From positions 1 to 64,000 of the forward strand of contig DAIRGA010000008.1 in assembly GCA_036794825.1 (NCBI GenBank): a stretch of 64,000 nt of DNA, in the 5' to 3' direction. The DNA is from RZYY01 sp036794825. GTDB lineage: Bacteria > Bacteroidota > Bacteroidia > Bacteroidales > 4484-276. Below, one piece after another: positions 42,191 to 51,024 of this stretch (positions are counted from its first letter, which is position 1; the number at the start of each line of letters is the position of its first letter). The notes beneath the pieces are model-generated. The model saw nothing but the letters and a program-made list of their open reading frames with translations. It ran no database searches and was not told the DNA's origin. The position numbers and the translations under genes were made by a program.

Positions 42191-42928
42191 ATGGATTTTC
42201 GGCGCCCCCTATCTTGCCTGCTCTTCACGGTTTTAACCAGCCTGGTATTTTTCCTGCCTTTCATCGCCAATTCCCAGGCATTGACCGGCACAACCGGCTA
42301 TTACAACATACCCTCGGCCGAAATCCATCCTGACCGAACTATGTTTATGGGCTCAAACCTTCTGAGCAAGGAGTATAAAAAGTGGGGCAGCCCCAACCAC
42401 GATGCCATGAACTTTTTTGTAACCACCAGCTTCCTGCCGTTTGCCGAAGTCTCCATCAGATTCACCCGCGTTATTGATCTCGATGATTACAGTTCAACCG
42501 TAGGCGACAGGATGGCGTCGGCAAGGATAAGGGTTTTAAACGAAGGCAAATACTATCCTGCAGTGCTGATAGGATTGCAGAATTTCTTCACCACGCTGAG
42601 TAGTGGCGATGCCTCTCATTTCAATTCCACGTACCTTGTTGTTACCAAAAACTTTCGTTTGCCAAAAGTGATCGAAAACATCGGGTTAACCGCCGGTTAC
42701 GGGAGCGATGTTTTACAAGCCGCTGATTACCAGTTCATCGGATTTTTCGGTGGAATAAAAATCACACCAAAAAAAATGAATTTTCTTGAACTGATGATTG
42801 AGTACGATGCCGACAAATGGAACACCGGCGCCCGGGTTACCATCCTTAAGCATATTGTTCTGCTGGGCGGTCTCGAAGGTCTTGATGCCTTTTCCGGCGG
42901 GGTGAGTTACCGCTTTTTACTGCCGTAA
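42191..42928 (+). CDS. YjbH-like outer-membrane beta-barrel protein
   Basis: 245 residues from the ATG at 42191, which gives an ideal signal peptide (RRPLSCLLFTVLTSLVFF); Mets at 42143 and 42116 are possible but less likely. The mature start ALTGTTGYYNIPSAEIHPD resembles the YjbH/GfcD family, whose members are outer-membrane proteins involved in exopolysaccharide export, and the remainder alternates hydrophobic and polar residues as in beta strands (GLTAGYGSDVL, GALEGLDAFSGGVSYRF-like end). Only about 250 residues, much shorter than the two-barrel enterobacterial protein. Follows the sugar transferase on the same strand, supporting a role in polysaccharide secretion. Confidence 0.75.
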   Translation: MDFRRPLSCLLFTVLTSLVFFLPFIANSQALTGTTGYYNIPSAEIHPDRTMFMGSNLLSKEYKKWGSPNHDAMNFFVTTSFLPFAEVSIRFTRVIDLDDYSSTVGDRMASARIRVLNEGKYYPAVLIGLQNFFTTLSSGDASHFNSTYLVVTKNFRLPKVIENIGLTAGYGSDVLQAADYQFIGFFGGIKITPKKMNFLELMIEYDADKWNTGARVTILKHIVLLGGLEGLDAFSGGVSYRFLLP

Positions 42929-42980
42929 ACAAAATTCAATCATCCCACTCAGGAATAGAGATCAAAAACCGGCAACCAAT

Positions 42981-43027
42981 AAAAAAACCCGCTGTTAAAA
43001 CATTGATTAACAGCGGGTTTAATTTTT
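42981..43027. terminator. Bidirectional terminator between YjbH-like gene and tRNA-Glu
   Basis: Perfect 14-bp stem aaacccgctgttaa (42985-42998) / ttaacagcgggttt (43007-43020). T-run attttttt follows on the plus strand and an A-run at 42981-42987 gives T on the minus strand, so it ends both the plus-strand gene and the minus-strand tRNA. Confidence 0.9.
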
Positions 43028-43034
43028 TTAAAAG

Positions 43035-43106
43035 CAGCCCGTAGGGGAATCGAACCCCTGTTACCAGGATGAAAACCTGACGTCCTAACCCCTAGACGAA
43101 CGGGCC
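43035..43106 (-). tRNA. tRNA-Glu (anticodon TTC)
   Basis: On the minus strand the cloverleaf is complete: acceptor GGCCCGT/ACGGGCT, D arm with GGGGTTAGGAC, anticodon stem-loop TCAGG-TTTTCAT-CCTGG with anticodon TTC, and T arm GGGG-TTCGATT-CCCC. The first acceptor pair is G-U and CCA is not encoded, so it is added after transcription. Confidence 0.97.
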
Positions 43107-43140
43107 ATGGGTTGAAAGAACTTTTCTTTAAAAACGGCTG

Positions 43141-43170
43141 CAAAAATAATTCTTCTTTTGAGTTTGACAA
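43141..43170 (-). promoter_or_regulatory. tRNA-Glu promoter
   Basis: On the minus strand TTG (43168-43170) and TATTTTTG (43141-43148) are 19 nt apart, the Bacteroidota -33/-7 layout. The predicted start near 43134 is about 28 nt before the tRNA. Confidence 0.7.
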
Positions 43171-43367
43171 GGGTTTTTTGAGAAAAAGGTAAAAAAAATT
43201 CGAAATCCCGTCTTGTTGTTAATCCTATCTATTTGAAAACAAGTCATTTATAGGATCACTAAAATTACTATTTCCCAACCTTTCTATCCCGATTTTGTCG
43301 TTCAAGACTTATTTTATATACCGCAAATCGTATGGCATTATGAAGTAATCTCCCGATTTTAGGATGT

Positions 43368-43400
43368 AAAAAAAAGAGCAGCACTGAATGCCGCTCTTTT
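43368..43400 (-). terminator. Terminator of the C10 protease gene
   Basis: Stem aaaagagc-x-gca / tgc-x-gctctttt (43372-43400), with an A-run at 43368-43375 reading as T on the minus strand, 38 nt past the stop at 43438. The rest of the 43107-43437 interval holds the tRNA promoter and nothing else recognised. Confidence 0.8.
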
Positions 43401-43437
43401 CGATTGATGCTAAAATATTGTATTCCAGTCCTCTGGA

Positions 43438-45558
43438 TTATTCAATCACTATCTTTCTGACAAGCTCTTTTTCATCCGAATGGAGTCGCAGGATGTAAAC
43501 ACCCTTAGCTAAACTGCTCAGGTTGATGGAGTTGTTGAATACCGTTGATTTTGACTGAAGCGTTTCATTGTAAACAGTCATTCCGGTCATGTTCACCAAC
43601 GAAACATTAACCTGGTTGCTTGTTTTGGACACGAAGGAGATGTTCAACTGTTCATTCGCCGGGTTCGGATAGATGGAAAGATTATTGAAAACTTCATCGT
43701 TTTCGTTGATTCCCACGTTGTTAGCGGTGTAAAAAATCTCCCAGCCCAAAGCGCGGTTGGCGTTGTTGCTGGTGAAAACGAGGTAAAATTTTCCACTATT
43801 GCTGGTAATTGGACCAGGTAAAGTATTACCGGATAGGTTGGCCAGTAATTGTTGTGTCTGGAGATCATAAACCTTCAGGAAGTCTTTTCCGGCTTCGGTT
43901 TCAAAGTAGTTGAATGTAATGGTGGTTGAACTTGCCCATTGTGGCTGAATAGTCCACATACAGGTAGTTCCGTTATTGTAGTGGAATGATCCGGAACCAT
44001 CGTTAAAAGTACCACTAGGTGCGGTGAGGTTTGTTAAGCCTGTACACCAAACAGGTTGAAATGCTTTATAGGAGATCATCCAACCATTGTCTTCTATGGT
44101 GGCGTCGGAGGTGAATACGATCAGAACTTTGTTTCCGGTTGAAACTAACTCAGAAGGAATTGTGGTTCCTGAAAATTCGCCAAGCAAAGGAGCGGTTTCA
44201 TCTTCACCGTCATAAACTTTTACAAAATCAACTCCTTCCTGGGTAGCGAAGCGGTCGAAAGTAATTCTGATATATGAAATGGAATCGTACTGATTTTGCG
44301 GAGAGATCAGCCAGCGACTGTTTACGTTAGGCTGATAATTGTGTTTTGGGCCACTGGCATCTTCGATTGTACCAAGTAAACCAGTAAGATTAACCTGCTC
44401 TGTTGGGTGAGGGTAAGGATACATGGTTTCGTTGGGTATGAAGTTCCGGACGATAGCATTGAACGAAGTAAACCCACCTGCATTTTCGGCGGTGTACCAA
44501 CCATTGGCTGATCCTCCCCAGCCAAAATTGAAATGATAATATGAGTTATCAGGTTGTTCCTGAAGGCCATCTACTACGAAAGCATGACCACCTGAAGCGT
44601 CCTGTCCTGAATAATATACCGGTTGCAAAAGTTCCATCTGCTGATTGAGGTAAGCTTTCCAGGCTGCCCAACCGCCTCTTTGTATGTATTGTGCGGTGTT
44701 AGAATACTTGAAATAGTTTTTGATTGCCGGGGCAACGTCGGTGCTGTAAGCTCCTGAGCCATCGGGGCCATACATCATGCTAACTGCAACTCCGCAGTGG
44801 TACTGAAGCAGAGCGACATCGTAATTTGGTGTGCTCCCGGTATTATTTACCATTGCTTCGTAGTTGTAAAATGCCTGACCAAAATTGGCTGTTTGTGCTC
44901 CATAACCTGAAGGATAGTAGGTTTTACTGCCTGTACCGGTGTAAGGAAAACGCCAGTGGTACATAATCATCGACATTGCAGTAGCAACACAGCCGGCGTA
45001 AACGTATCCACCCGGCCCCTGTGGATCGGGAGGGCAGAGATAATTGTATGGATAATCCTGGTTCCAGGTGGAGGTGAGCATAATCGGGATGTCCCTGGTG
45101 TTAGCAAGGAAGGAGAGATTTCCGGAGGTTTCGTTCCGTAGATTAGCCCATGCGGCTGCAGCACGGTCGGTTGCATCTACGTTGTTTTTGCGAACATGGG
45201 TAACTTGAGCGCCATAATCATTAAGAACATACCACCAATTTGAAGGTGCTGTTTCGGGATTAAAGGTAGTGTTGAACGAAAATCCCAACACCGGGTAAAG
45301 CCTGTCGTCGGCAGGTACAACAGCATAACCATTGTTATTAAAGTTGAAAACATAAACGGCCGGATTGTTTTCATTTTCAATGATATGTGTCTCAACAACC
45401 TGAAAAGCAACTTTGTTTCCTCCATTGTTTTCAGCATATTTTTCATTGTAAAAGCGGGTAGCAATCTTTTCAGCCTCCTGAACAGTAACATTTTCGGCCA
45501 GAAGAACCGAGAAACTGAAAATGAGCGTCAGCAACATTAGTAAATTCTTAGCTTTCAT
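43438..45558 (-). CDS. Secreted C10-family (streptopain-like) cysteine protease with CUB-like and T9SS domains
   Basis: 706 residues. Order: signal peptide (about 1-21); a Spi-like propeptide domain (about 23-120) with VYVFNFNNNGYAVVPADDR; catalytic domain (about 150-385) with nucleophile Cys190 in YAGCVATAMSMIM, His325 in GGHAFVVDG and a conserved Trp347 in NFGWGGS; two CUB-like domains (about 395-510 and 515-615: FVKVYDGEDE..., FLKVYDLQTQ...); and a T9SS type A sorting domain (YPNPANEQ to the end). All active-site residues are present, so a functional secreted protease of the streptopain/interpain type. Monocistronic. Confidence 0.93.
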   Translation of the reverse strand: MKAKNLLMLLTLIFSFSVLLAENVTVQEAEKIATRFYNEKYAENNGGNKVAFQVVETHIIENENNPAVYVFNFNNNGYAVVPADDRLYPVLGFSFNTTFNPETAPSNWWYVLNDYGAQVTHVRKNNVDATDRAAAAWANLRNETSGNLSFLANTRDIPIMLTSTWNQDYPYNYLCPPDPQGPGGYVYAGCVATAMSMIMYHWRFPYTGTGSKTYYPSGYGAQTANFGQAFYNYEAMVNNTGSTPNYDVALLQYHCGVAVSMMYGPDGSGAYSTDVAPAIKNYFKYSNTAQYIQRGGWAAWKAYLNQQMELLQPVYYSGQDASGGHAFVVDGLQEQPDNSYYHFNFGWGGSANGWYTAENAGGFTSFNAIVRNFIPNETMYPYPHPTEQVNLTGLLGTIEDASGPKHNYQPNVNSRWLISPQNQYDSISYIRITFDRFATQEGVDFVKVYDGEDETAPLLGEFSGTTIPSELVSTGNKVLIVFTSDATIEDNGWMISYKAFQPVWCTGLTNLTAPSGTFNDGSGSFHYNNGTTCMWTIQPQWASSTTITFNYFETEAGKDFLKVYDLQTQQLLANLSGNTLPGPITSNSGKFYLVFTSNNANRALGWEIFYTANNVGINENDEVFNNLSIYPNPANEQLNISFVSKTSNQVNVSLVNMTGMTVYNETLQSKSTVFNNSINLSSLAKGVYILRLHSDEKELVRKIVIE

Positions 45559-45755
45559 GGAAATTAAATTTGAAATTAATTAAGTTAAATTATTGAATTA
45601 CATGCAATTGGCAGGAATTCATATTAATTCTAAACAATGCAAAAATACATTTTTTTTGATTGCAGATTTTTTCTTGGTCGCGTTGAAAAGGTGTCTTTTT
45701 AGCCTTTCGTGAAAGGGTACATTAAGATTTTCCTTTCTCTTATGAAAGCTTGGAT

Positions 45756-45763
45756 TACTTTTG
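45756..45763 (+). promoter_or_regulatory. -7 element of hutI
   Basis: TACTTTTG matches TAnnTTTG 22 nt before the hutI ATG at 45786. A small palindrome cctttcgtgaaagg lies at 45703-45716. Between 45559 and 45785 nothing else is recognised. Confidence 0.55.
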
Positions 45764-45785
45764 CAGCCAATTGAATTTTGATACC

Positions 45786-47054
45786 ATGCAAGACATAATT
45801 ATCGCTAATATCAAGGAATTGGTACAGGTGGAGGACTCGCCCGCATTGATGGTGAAAGGAACAGCTATGGGCCAACTGAAAACTATTCAAAATGCTTTTC
45901 TGCAGATTTCCGGCGGGCTAATAGTTTCGTTTGGGAAAATGCACGAATTTCATCAAAAAATCAGTAATGAGCGTATTGATAGTTCCAGAATACTTGACGC
46001 CACTGGAAAAATGGTATTTCCTTCCTTTTGCGATTCTCACACACACCTGGTCTATCCGGCCAGTCGCGAAATTGAGTACATTGACAAGATTAAAGGACTT
46101 TCCTATGAAGAGATTGCCAAAAGAGGCGGGGGAATACTGAACTCTGCAAGGCTGATGCAGGAGATTTCGGAGGAGGAGCTAATTCAGTCGGCAATGGTCA
46201 GATTAAAAGAGATTATCAGCTTCGGAACCGGCGCTGTGGAAATAAAGAGCGGTTATGGACTGACCACCGGATCGGAGCTGAAAATGCTGAGAGTGATTAA
46301 AAAACTGAAAGAACTTTCCCCACTGACCATAAAAGCTACATTCCTTGGTGCGCATGCCGTGCCGGCAGATTATAAGTCCAGGCAGTCGGATTATGTTGAT
46401 CTGATAATCAACGAAATGATTCCGATGGTGGCTTCAGAGGAATTGGCAGATTACATAGATGTTTTTTGTGATCGTGGATTTTTTACCGTTGAGGATACCG
46501 ACCGGATTCTGAATGCGGGAATGAAATATGGCCTCCGCCCGAAAATTCACGCTAACGAACTGGATTACTCAGGCGGAATACAGGTGGGAGTGAAGTACAA
46601 TGCACTCTCGGTAGATCATCTTGAATATACCGGCGATGAGGAGATTGAAGCGTTGCTGGGAACCGAGACCATGCCTACCATACTTCCTGGTGCTGCCTTT
46701 TTCCTGAACATGCCTTATGCTCCAGCCAGAAAAATGATTGACGCTGGTTTACCGGTAGCCATGGCCAGCGATTTCAACCCCGGTTCGTCGCCATCGGGCA
46801 ACATGCAGTTGATTCTTTCGATGGCTTGCATACTCTACAGAATGACCCCTGAAGAAGGAATAAATGCCACCACCATCAATACTGCCTATGCAATGGATTT
46901 GAGTGAAGAGTTCGGAAGTATTGCTGTCGAAAAAAAAGCCAACGTATTCATTACCAAGCCCATCCCAACTTATCAATTTATGCCCTACTACTACGGTAGC
47001 AACAAGGTTGAAACGGCAATTCTCAACGGTAAGGTGGAATGCGTTAATGATTAG
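45786..47054 (+). CDS. hutI: Imidazolonepropionase
   Basis: 422 residues from the ATG at 45786; the upstream in-frame ATG at 45750 would span the -7 element. The metal-dependent amidohydrolase hydrolyses 4-imidazolone-5-propanoate to N-formimidoyl-L-glutamate, the third step of histidine degradation. The zinc ligands His85 and His87 are in CDSHTHLVYP, HANELDY and VDHLEY provide the other ligands, and MASDFNPGSSPSGNM is typical of HutI. Followed 104 nt downstream by ftcD, which uses its product. Confidence 0.97.
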   Translation: MQDIIIANIKELVQVEDSPALMVKGTAMGQLKTIQNAFLQISGGLIVSFGKMHEFHQKISNERIDSSRILDATGKMVFPSFCDSHTHLVYPASREIEYIDKIKGLSYEEIAKRGGGILNSARLMQEISEEELIQSAMVRLKEIISFGTGAVEIKSGYGLTTGSELKMLRVIKKLKELSPLTIKATFLGAHAVPADYKSRQSDYVDLIINEMIPMVASEELADYIDVFCDRGFFTVEDTDRILNAGMKYGLRPKIHANELDYSGGIQVGVKYNALSVDHLEYTGDEEIEALLGTETMPTILPGAAFFLNMPYAPARKMIDAGLPVAMASDFNPGSSPSGNMQLILSMACILYRMTPEEGINATTINTAYAMDLSEEFGSIAVEKKANVFITKPIPTYQFMPYYYGSNKVETAILNGKVECVND

Positions 47055-47158
47055 GTTCTTGCTAAATTCATTATCAGCAACATACGCATTTAACAATTGG
47101 GGTTTTCTCCGGTAATTTATAACTTGCCACAAAATTTACAAAACATAAATAATCAGCT

Positions 47159-48856
47159 ATGAAGAAATTGATCGAATGTGTTCCCAACTTCAGCGAAGGA
47201 AAGGATATGACCATCATTAAACAGATCACTGACCAGATCGAAACTGTTGACGGTATCAAACTGCTTGATGTTGATCCCGGCGCTGCTACTAATCGTACGG
47301 TGGTCACTTTTGTCGGCGACCCCGAACAGGTGATCGAAGCCGCATTTCTTGCAGTAAAGAAAGCCTCACAGATAATTGATATGACCCGCCACAAAGGCGA
47401 GCATCCGCGCATGGGCGCCACCGATGTCTGTCCGCTGGTTCCTGTGGCCAACATCACCATGGAAGAGACTGTTGAATATGCAAGGAAGCTGGCAAAGCGG
47501 ATAGGAGAGGAGCTGGAAATTCCTGTATATTGTTACGAAAATGCAGCCTTTACCCCGGAGCGCCGCAACCTGGCTCACTGCCGGTCGGGTGAGTATGAAG
47601 GGTTGCCGGAAAAACTTACCAAACCAGAGTGGAAACCTGACTTTGGTCCGGCGAAATTTAATGCGCGTTCCGGAGCAACCGCTGTGGGAGCCAGAGATTT
47701 CCTGGTGGCTTACAATGTGAATCTGAATACAACATCCACCCGCCGTGCCAACTCGGTGGCTTATGATATCCGTGAAAGGGGCAGGGTTAAACGAGAAGGC
47801 GATCCTGTGACCGGAAAAATAGTTAAGGATGAGAGCGGTAACCAGGTGTACGTGCCCGGTTCGTTGAAAGCGGTAAAAGGAATTGGCTGGTACATCGAAG
47901 AATATGGCATCGCGCAGATTTCTCTGAATCTGACCAATATCAGCATCACACCGGTTCACATAGCTTTTGAAGAAGCCTGCAGGAAGGCTCAGGAACGCGG
48001 ACTAAGAGTGACGGGATCCGAACTGGTCGGTTTGATTCCGCTGAAAGCAATGATTGATGCCGGTAAATATTTCCTCCGCAAGCAGCAGCGATCGGTAGGA
48101 GTTTCTGAAGAAGAACTCATCAAAATTGCGGTGAAATCGCTCGGCCTGGATGATCTTAAACCCTTTAATCCGAAGGAAAAGATCATCGAATATATGATTG
48201 CTGAGGATAAAACGAAGAAACTTGTGGATATGAACCTTCGGGAATTTGCCAACGAAACGGCCTCCGAGTCGCCTGCGCCGGGCGGCGGTTCCATTTCGGC
48301 TTATGCCGGTGTGCTGGGTGTATCGCTGGGGGCAATGGTAGCTAACCTCTCGTCGCACAAGCGCGGCTGGGACGAGCGCTGGGAAGAGTTCTCCGGTTGG
48401 GCAGAAAAAGGCCAGGCTATAAAGGATGAATTGCTGTTTCTGGTGGATGAAGACACCCGCGCATTCAACAGGATTATGGATGCCTTCGGGCTGCCAAAGG
48501 GCACAGATGAGGAGAAAAAGAAACGGACTTTTGCAATTCAGGAGGCTTCGAAATATGCCATGGAGATTCCTTTCCGGGTAATGAAGAAATCCCTCGAATC
48601 CATGGAAATAATGAAAGCGATGGCGCTTACCGGAAATCCCAATTCCGTTTCAGATGCAGGAGTTGGAGCTTTGTGTGCCCGCACTGCAGTTCGGGGTGCA
48701 TTTATGAATGTGAAAATCAACGCTTCAGGAATTGATGATAAGGAGTTCGTAAAAAGACTGATTGATGAAGGTCAAGCCATTGAACAAATGGCAGAAGCGA
48801 TGGAGAAAGAGATTGTTGAAGCCGTTGATCGGAAAATCAACGAAATGTCCAGGTAG
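47159..48856 (+). CDS. ftcD: Glutamate formimidoyltransferase/formimidoyltetrahydrofolate cyclodeaminase
   Basis: 565 residues, a bifunctional fusion. Residues about 1-180 and 181-330 are the two formiminotransferase domains (ECVPNFSEGKDM, HKGEHPRMGATDVCPLVP, GWYIEEYGIAQISLNLTN); about 350-560 is the cyclodeaminase domain (ESPAPGGGSISAYAGVLGVSLGAMVANLS, LVDEDTRAFNRIMDAFGLPK, VSDAGVGALCARTAVRGA). The protein moves the formimino group from formimidoylglutamate to tetrahydrofolate and then releases ammonia to give methenyl-THF. With hutI it completes the lower histidine-degradation route; hutH and hutU are not in the window. Confidence 0.97.
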   Translation: MKKLIECVPNFSEGKDMTIIKQITDQIETVDGIKLLDVDPGAATNRTVVTFVGDPEQVIEAAFLAVKKASQIIDMTRHKGEHPRMGATDVCPLVPVANITMEETVEYARKLAKRIGEELEIPVYCYENAAFTPERRNLAHCRSGEYEGLPEKLTKPEWKPDFGPAKFNARSGATAVGARDFLVAYNVNLNTTSTRRANSVAYDIRERGRVKREGDPVTGKIVKDESGNQVYVPGSLKAVKGIGWYIEEYGIAQISLNLTNISITPVHIAFEEACRKAQERGLRVTGSELVGLIPLKAMIDAGKYFLRKQQRSVGVSEEELIKIAVKSLGLDDLKPFNPKEKIIEYMIAEDKTKKLVDMNLREFANETASESPAPGGGSISAYAGVLGVSLGAMVANLSSHKRGWDERWEEFSGWAEKGQAIKDELLFLVDEDTRAFNRIMDAFGLPKGTDEEKKKRTFAIQEASKYAMEIPFRVMKKSLESMEIMKAMALTGNPNSVSDAGVGALCARTAVRGAFMNVKINASGIDDKEFVKRLIDEGQAIEQMAEAMEKEIVEAVDRKINEMSR

Positions 48857-48864
48857 TTTTCGGT

Positions 48865-49623
48865 TTAATTACCGATCTGATCCGGATTTTTTCGGCTGTC
48901 CAGGTTAACCCGGATCACTCTTTCGTTTTCAATGGATTTGCAGTTTTTTAGTGGGGTAACAATCACTTTCAAAACGATGTATCCACGCCGAAAATCCTCA
49001 TCCTTAAATTGATAACGCCAGTAATTCAGGCTTTTCGCCGGGGTGAGGCTTCCCTCGCCCGTTACCAGTTCAAAGTCGAGCCTTTCGTAATATTTGGGTA
49101 GTACTTCATTAAAATTCAACCAGGTATAAAAATACTCCGAACTGTTTTTTCGTGGATTGTTTCGAGCGGTTGTTTCAACATTATCCGGCCATCTCGGACA
49201 TTGACTGTAGTACAGATTGTCGTTTACGTGCACCAATTTTCCGGTTTCAGTCAGCCTGGCGCGTGAGTAATAACGGTCTCCCGGCATTCTTTCCACCTTT
49301 AGCATTGTGAAGACATTTTCGCGGTACAAAAGGTAAACCGGACTCTCTTTTTCTGCCGGATCAACGCCGGTTTTTACCGGGTTTTCGCCATCATCAGCCA
49401 TTGCACGGATAAAAAACTCTTTTTCTGCTGCGGGCTGCGACCAACTGGCATACACCCGGCCATTTACCTGATAGGCGCTGTAAATGATATCGCCTTGCCT
49501 GAAACCGGAAAATGTCGCCAGCAAAATTTCAGCAGGCATCTCAGCGCCTCCCCGATGGGTAAGAGGCTGGGAAAACAGATGAAAATCCAGATATAAAAAA
49601 ATGATAATCAGAACATTTCGCAT
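48865..49623 (-). CDS. Secreted protein of unknown function
   Basis: 252 residues with a signal peptide (about 1-18). Not recognised. It is beta-rich with conserved-looking aromatic motifs (YSAYQVNGRVYASWSQP, FTMLKVERMPGDRYYSRARLTETG, SEYFYTWLNFNEVLPKYYERLDFELVTGEGSL). No catalytic motif, repeat or sorting domain. It is convergent with ftcD (8 nt between the two stop codons), on the opposite strand. Base composition resembles neighbours. Periplasmic or outer-membrane location is inferred from the signal peptide. Confidence 0.7.
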   Translation of the reverse strand: MRNVLIIIFLYLDFHLFSQPLTHRGGAEMPAEILLATFSGFRQGDIIYSAYQVNGRVYASWSQPAAEKEFFIRAMADDGENPVKTGVDPAEKESPVYLLYRENVFTMLKVERMPGDRYYSRARLTETGKLVHVNDNLYYSQCPRWPDNVETTARNNPRKNSSEYFYTWLNFNEVLPKYYERLDFELVTGEGSLTPAKSLNYWRYQFKDEDFRRGYIVLKVIVTPLKNCKSIENERVIRVNLDSRKNPDQIGN

Positions 49624-49789
49624 ACCTTTATCACCTAATTCAATGTTTGAAGCTGGGTTTTATTTCATCGTTAGGGCCAACCAGACCTGATATTTTGATC
49701 CTTAACCCGGATGACCGTTTTGTAGTGAAAGGTAAAATCCGCACCACTAAAACGAAAAATTGTGTGGATTAATATTCCTGAAAATTAAT

Positions 49790-50797
49790 TCAGAAGTGCC
49801 CGTAAATCAGTGCGCCGCAGTTTTTACAGGTTCCGTTTTTTTGCAATCCGGTCAGTACCGAATCGTGGCGGCTTCTGCTGATGAGCAGGCTGTTGCAGGA
49901 TGGGCATTCGGTATTTTGACCACTATTACCGGCCATATTTCCCAAATAAACGTACTTAACCATGCTTTTGGCTATTTCAAAGAGCCTTTTCAGATCATCA
50001 GCAGAAGTAGCCGGTTGTGTGAGCTTGTAGTTGGGGAAATAGCGTGACAGATGCAGGATGGTGTCGTTGCCCAGATTGCCTGAAATCCAGCGGATCATTT
50101 CCGTGAAGTCTTTCATCTGGTCGTTCAGCCCGGGAATCACGAGATTTGTGATCTCGAGATGCTTTCCTTTTGTTTTGATCTGGCGCAGGGCGTTTTTTAC
50201 CGGTTCAAGCGACGACAGCGTTTGACTGCGGTAGAACTCTTCAGTAAATGCTTTTAAATCAACATTGAAGGCATCAATTACCTCCAGAAGTTCGTCGAGT
50301 GGCTCCGGATTAATGAACCCATTAGTCACCATAACCGTCTTCATTCCACGACTTTTTGCAATGCCGGCAATATCCATCATAAACTCGAACCACACGACCG
50401 GTTCGTTATAAGTGAATGCAATCCCGATGTTGTCCCTTCTTTCGGCGGCCATCGAAACCAGGTCTTCCGGCCTGAATCTTTTCATTTTGGCATAATGATC
50501 GGGAACCGACTGCGAAATTTCCCAATTCTGACAAAAGCGACATTTCAGATTGCAGCCATAGCTGCCGATCGAGAATATGTATTTGCCCGGGTAAAAATGA
50601 TACAATGGCTTCTTCTCAATCGGGTCGAAGCCCATAGAGGAGACAATTCCGTATGTTTTTAGGTAAATGTCGCCTTCAGCGTTTTCTCTCACATGGCAAC
50701 GGCCTGTTTTGCCATCCGCAATGACGCAATTATGCGGACAAAGATTGCATCGGGCCTGGTATCGCTGAATGGTTTCCTGGTATCGGGCTATTTTCAT
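49790..50797 (-). CDS. amrS: AmrS-type radical SAM enzyme
   Basis: 335 residues. The radical SAM motif C-x3-C-x2-C is Cys82, Cys86 and Cys89 in YGCNLKCRFCQNWEIS. N-terminal cysteines (CNLCPHNC and GRC, about 17-34) and C-terminal pairs CPSCN and CKNCG provide further metal sites. The pattern is that of the AmmeMemoRadiSam family (AmrS), relatives of the pyruvate formate-lyase activating enzymes, thought to work with AmrA (AMMECR1) and AmrB (Memo). Neither partner is in the window. Monocistronic; 50798-51024 upstream is AT-rich without recognised features. Confidence 0.88.
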   Translation of the reverse strand: MKIARYQETIQRYQARCNLCPHNCVIADGKTGRCHVRENAEGDIYLKTYGIVSSMGFDPIEKKPLYHFYPGKYIFSIGSYGCNLKCRFCQNWEISQSVPDHYAKMKRFRPEDLVSMAAERRDNIGIAFTYNEPVVWFEFMMDIAGIAKSRGMKTVMVTNGFINPEPLDELLEVIDAFNVDLKAFTEEFYRSQTLSSLEPVKNALRQIKTKGKHLEITNLVIPGLNDQMKDFTEMIRWISGNLGNDTILHLSRYFPNYKLTQPATSADDLKRLFEIAKSMVKYVYLGNMAGNSGQNTECPSCNSLLISRSRHDSVLTGLQKNGTCKNCGALIYGHF

Positions 50798-51024
50798 CTT
50801 TAATATATTGAGTCAACATTGCCGTGATAAATGATTGTTTGAATTTAATCTAATGATTATCTGATCGTTAGGTGTGGTTTAGGAGAATGCTATGAATGTA
50901 ATACATTGATAATCAAACTGAGATAGTGGAATGAAAATCTGAATGAGTATGATTGCGAACAAAATCTGATCTTTTTAAAATTACTAATTCACGAGTACTC
51001 CATCCGGGCGAAAAAAACGACTGA

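Noticed and set aside
47366..47959. 197-codon minus-strand ORF
   Set aside because: Antisense to ftcD; no supporting motif.
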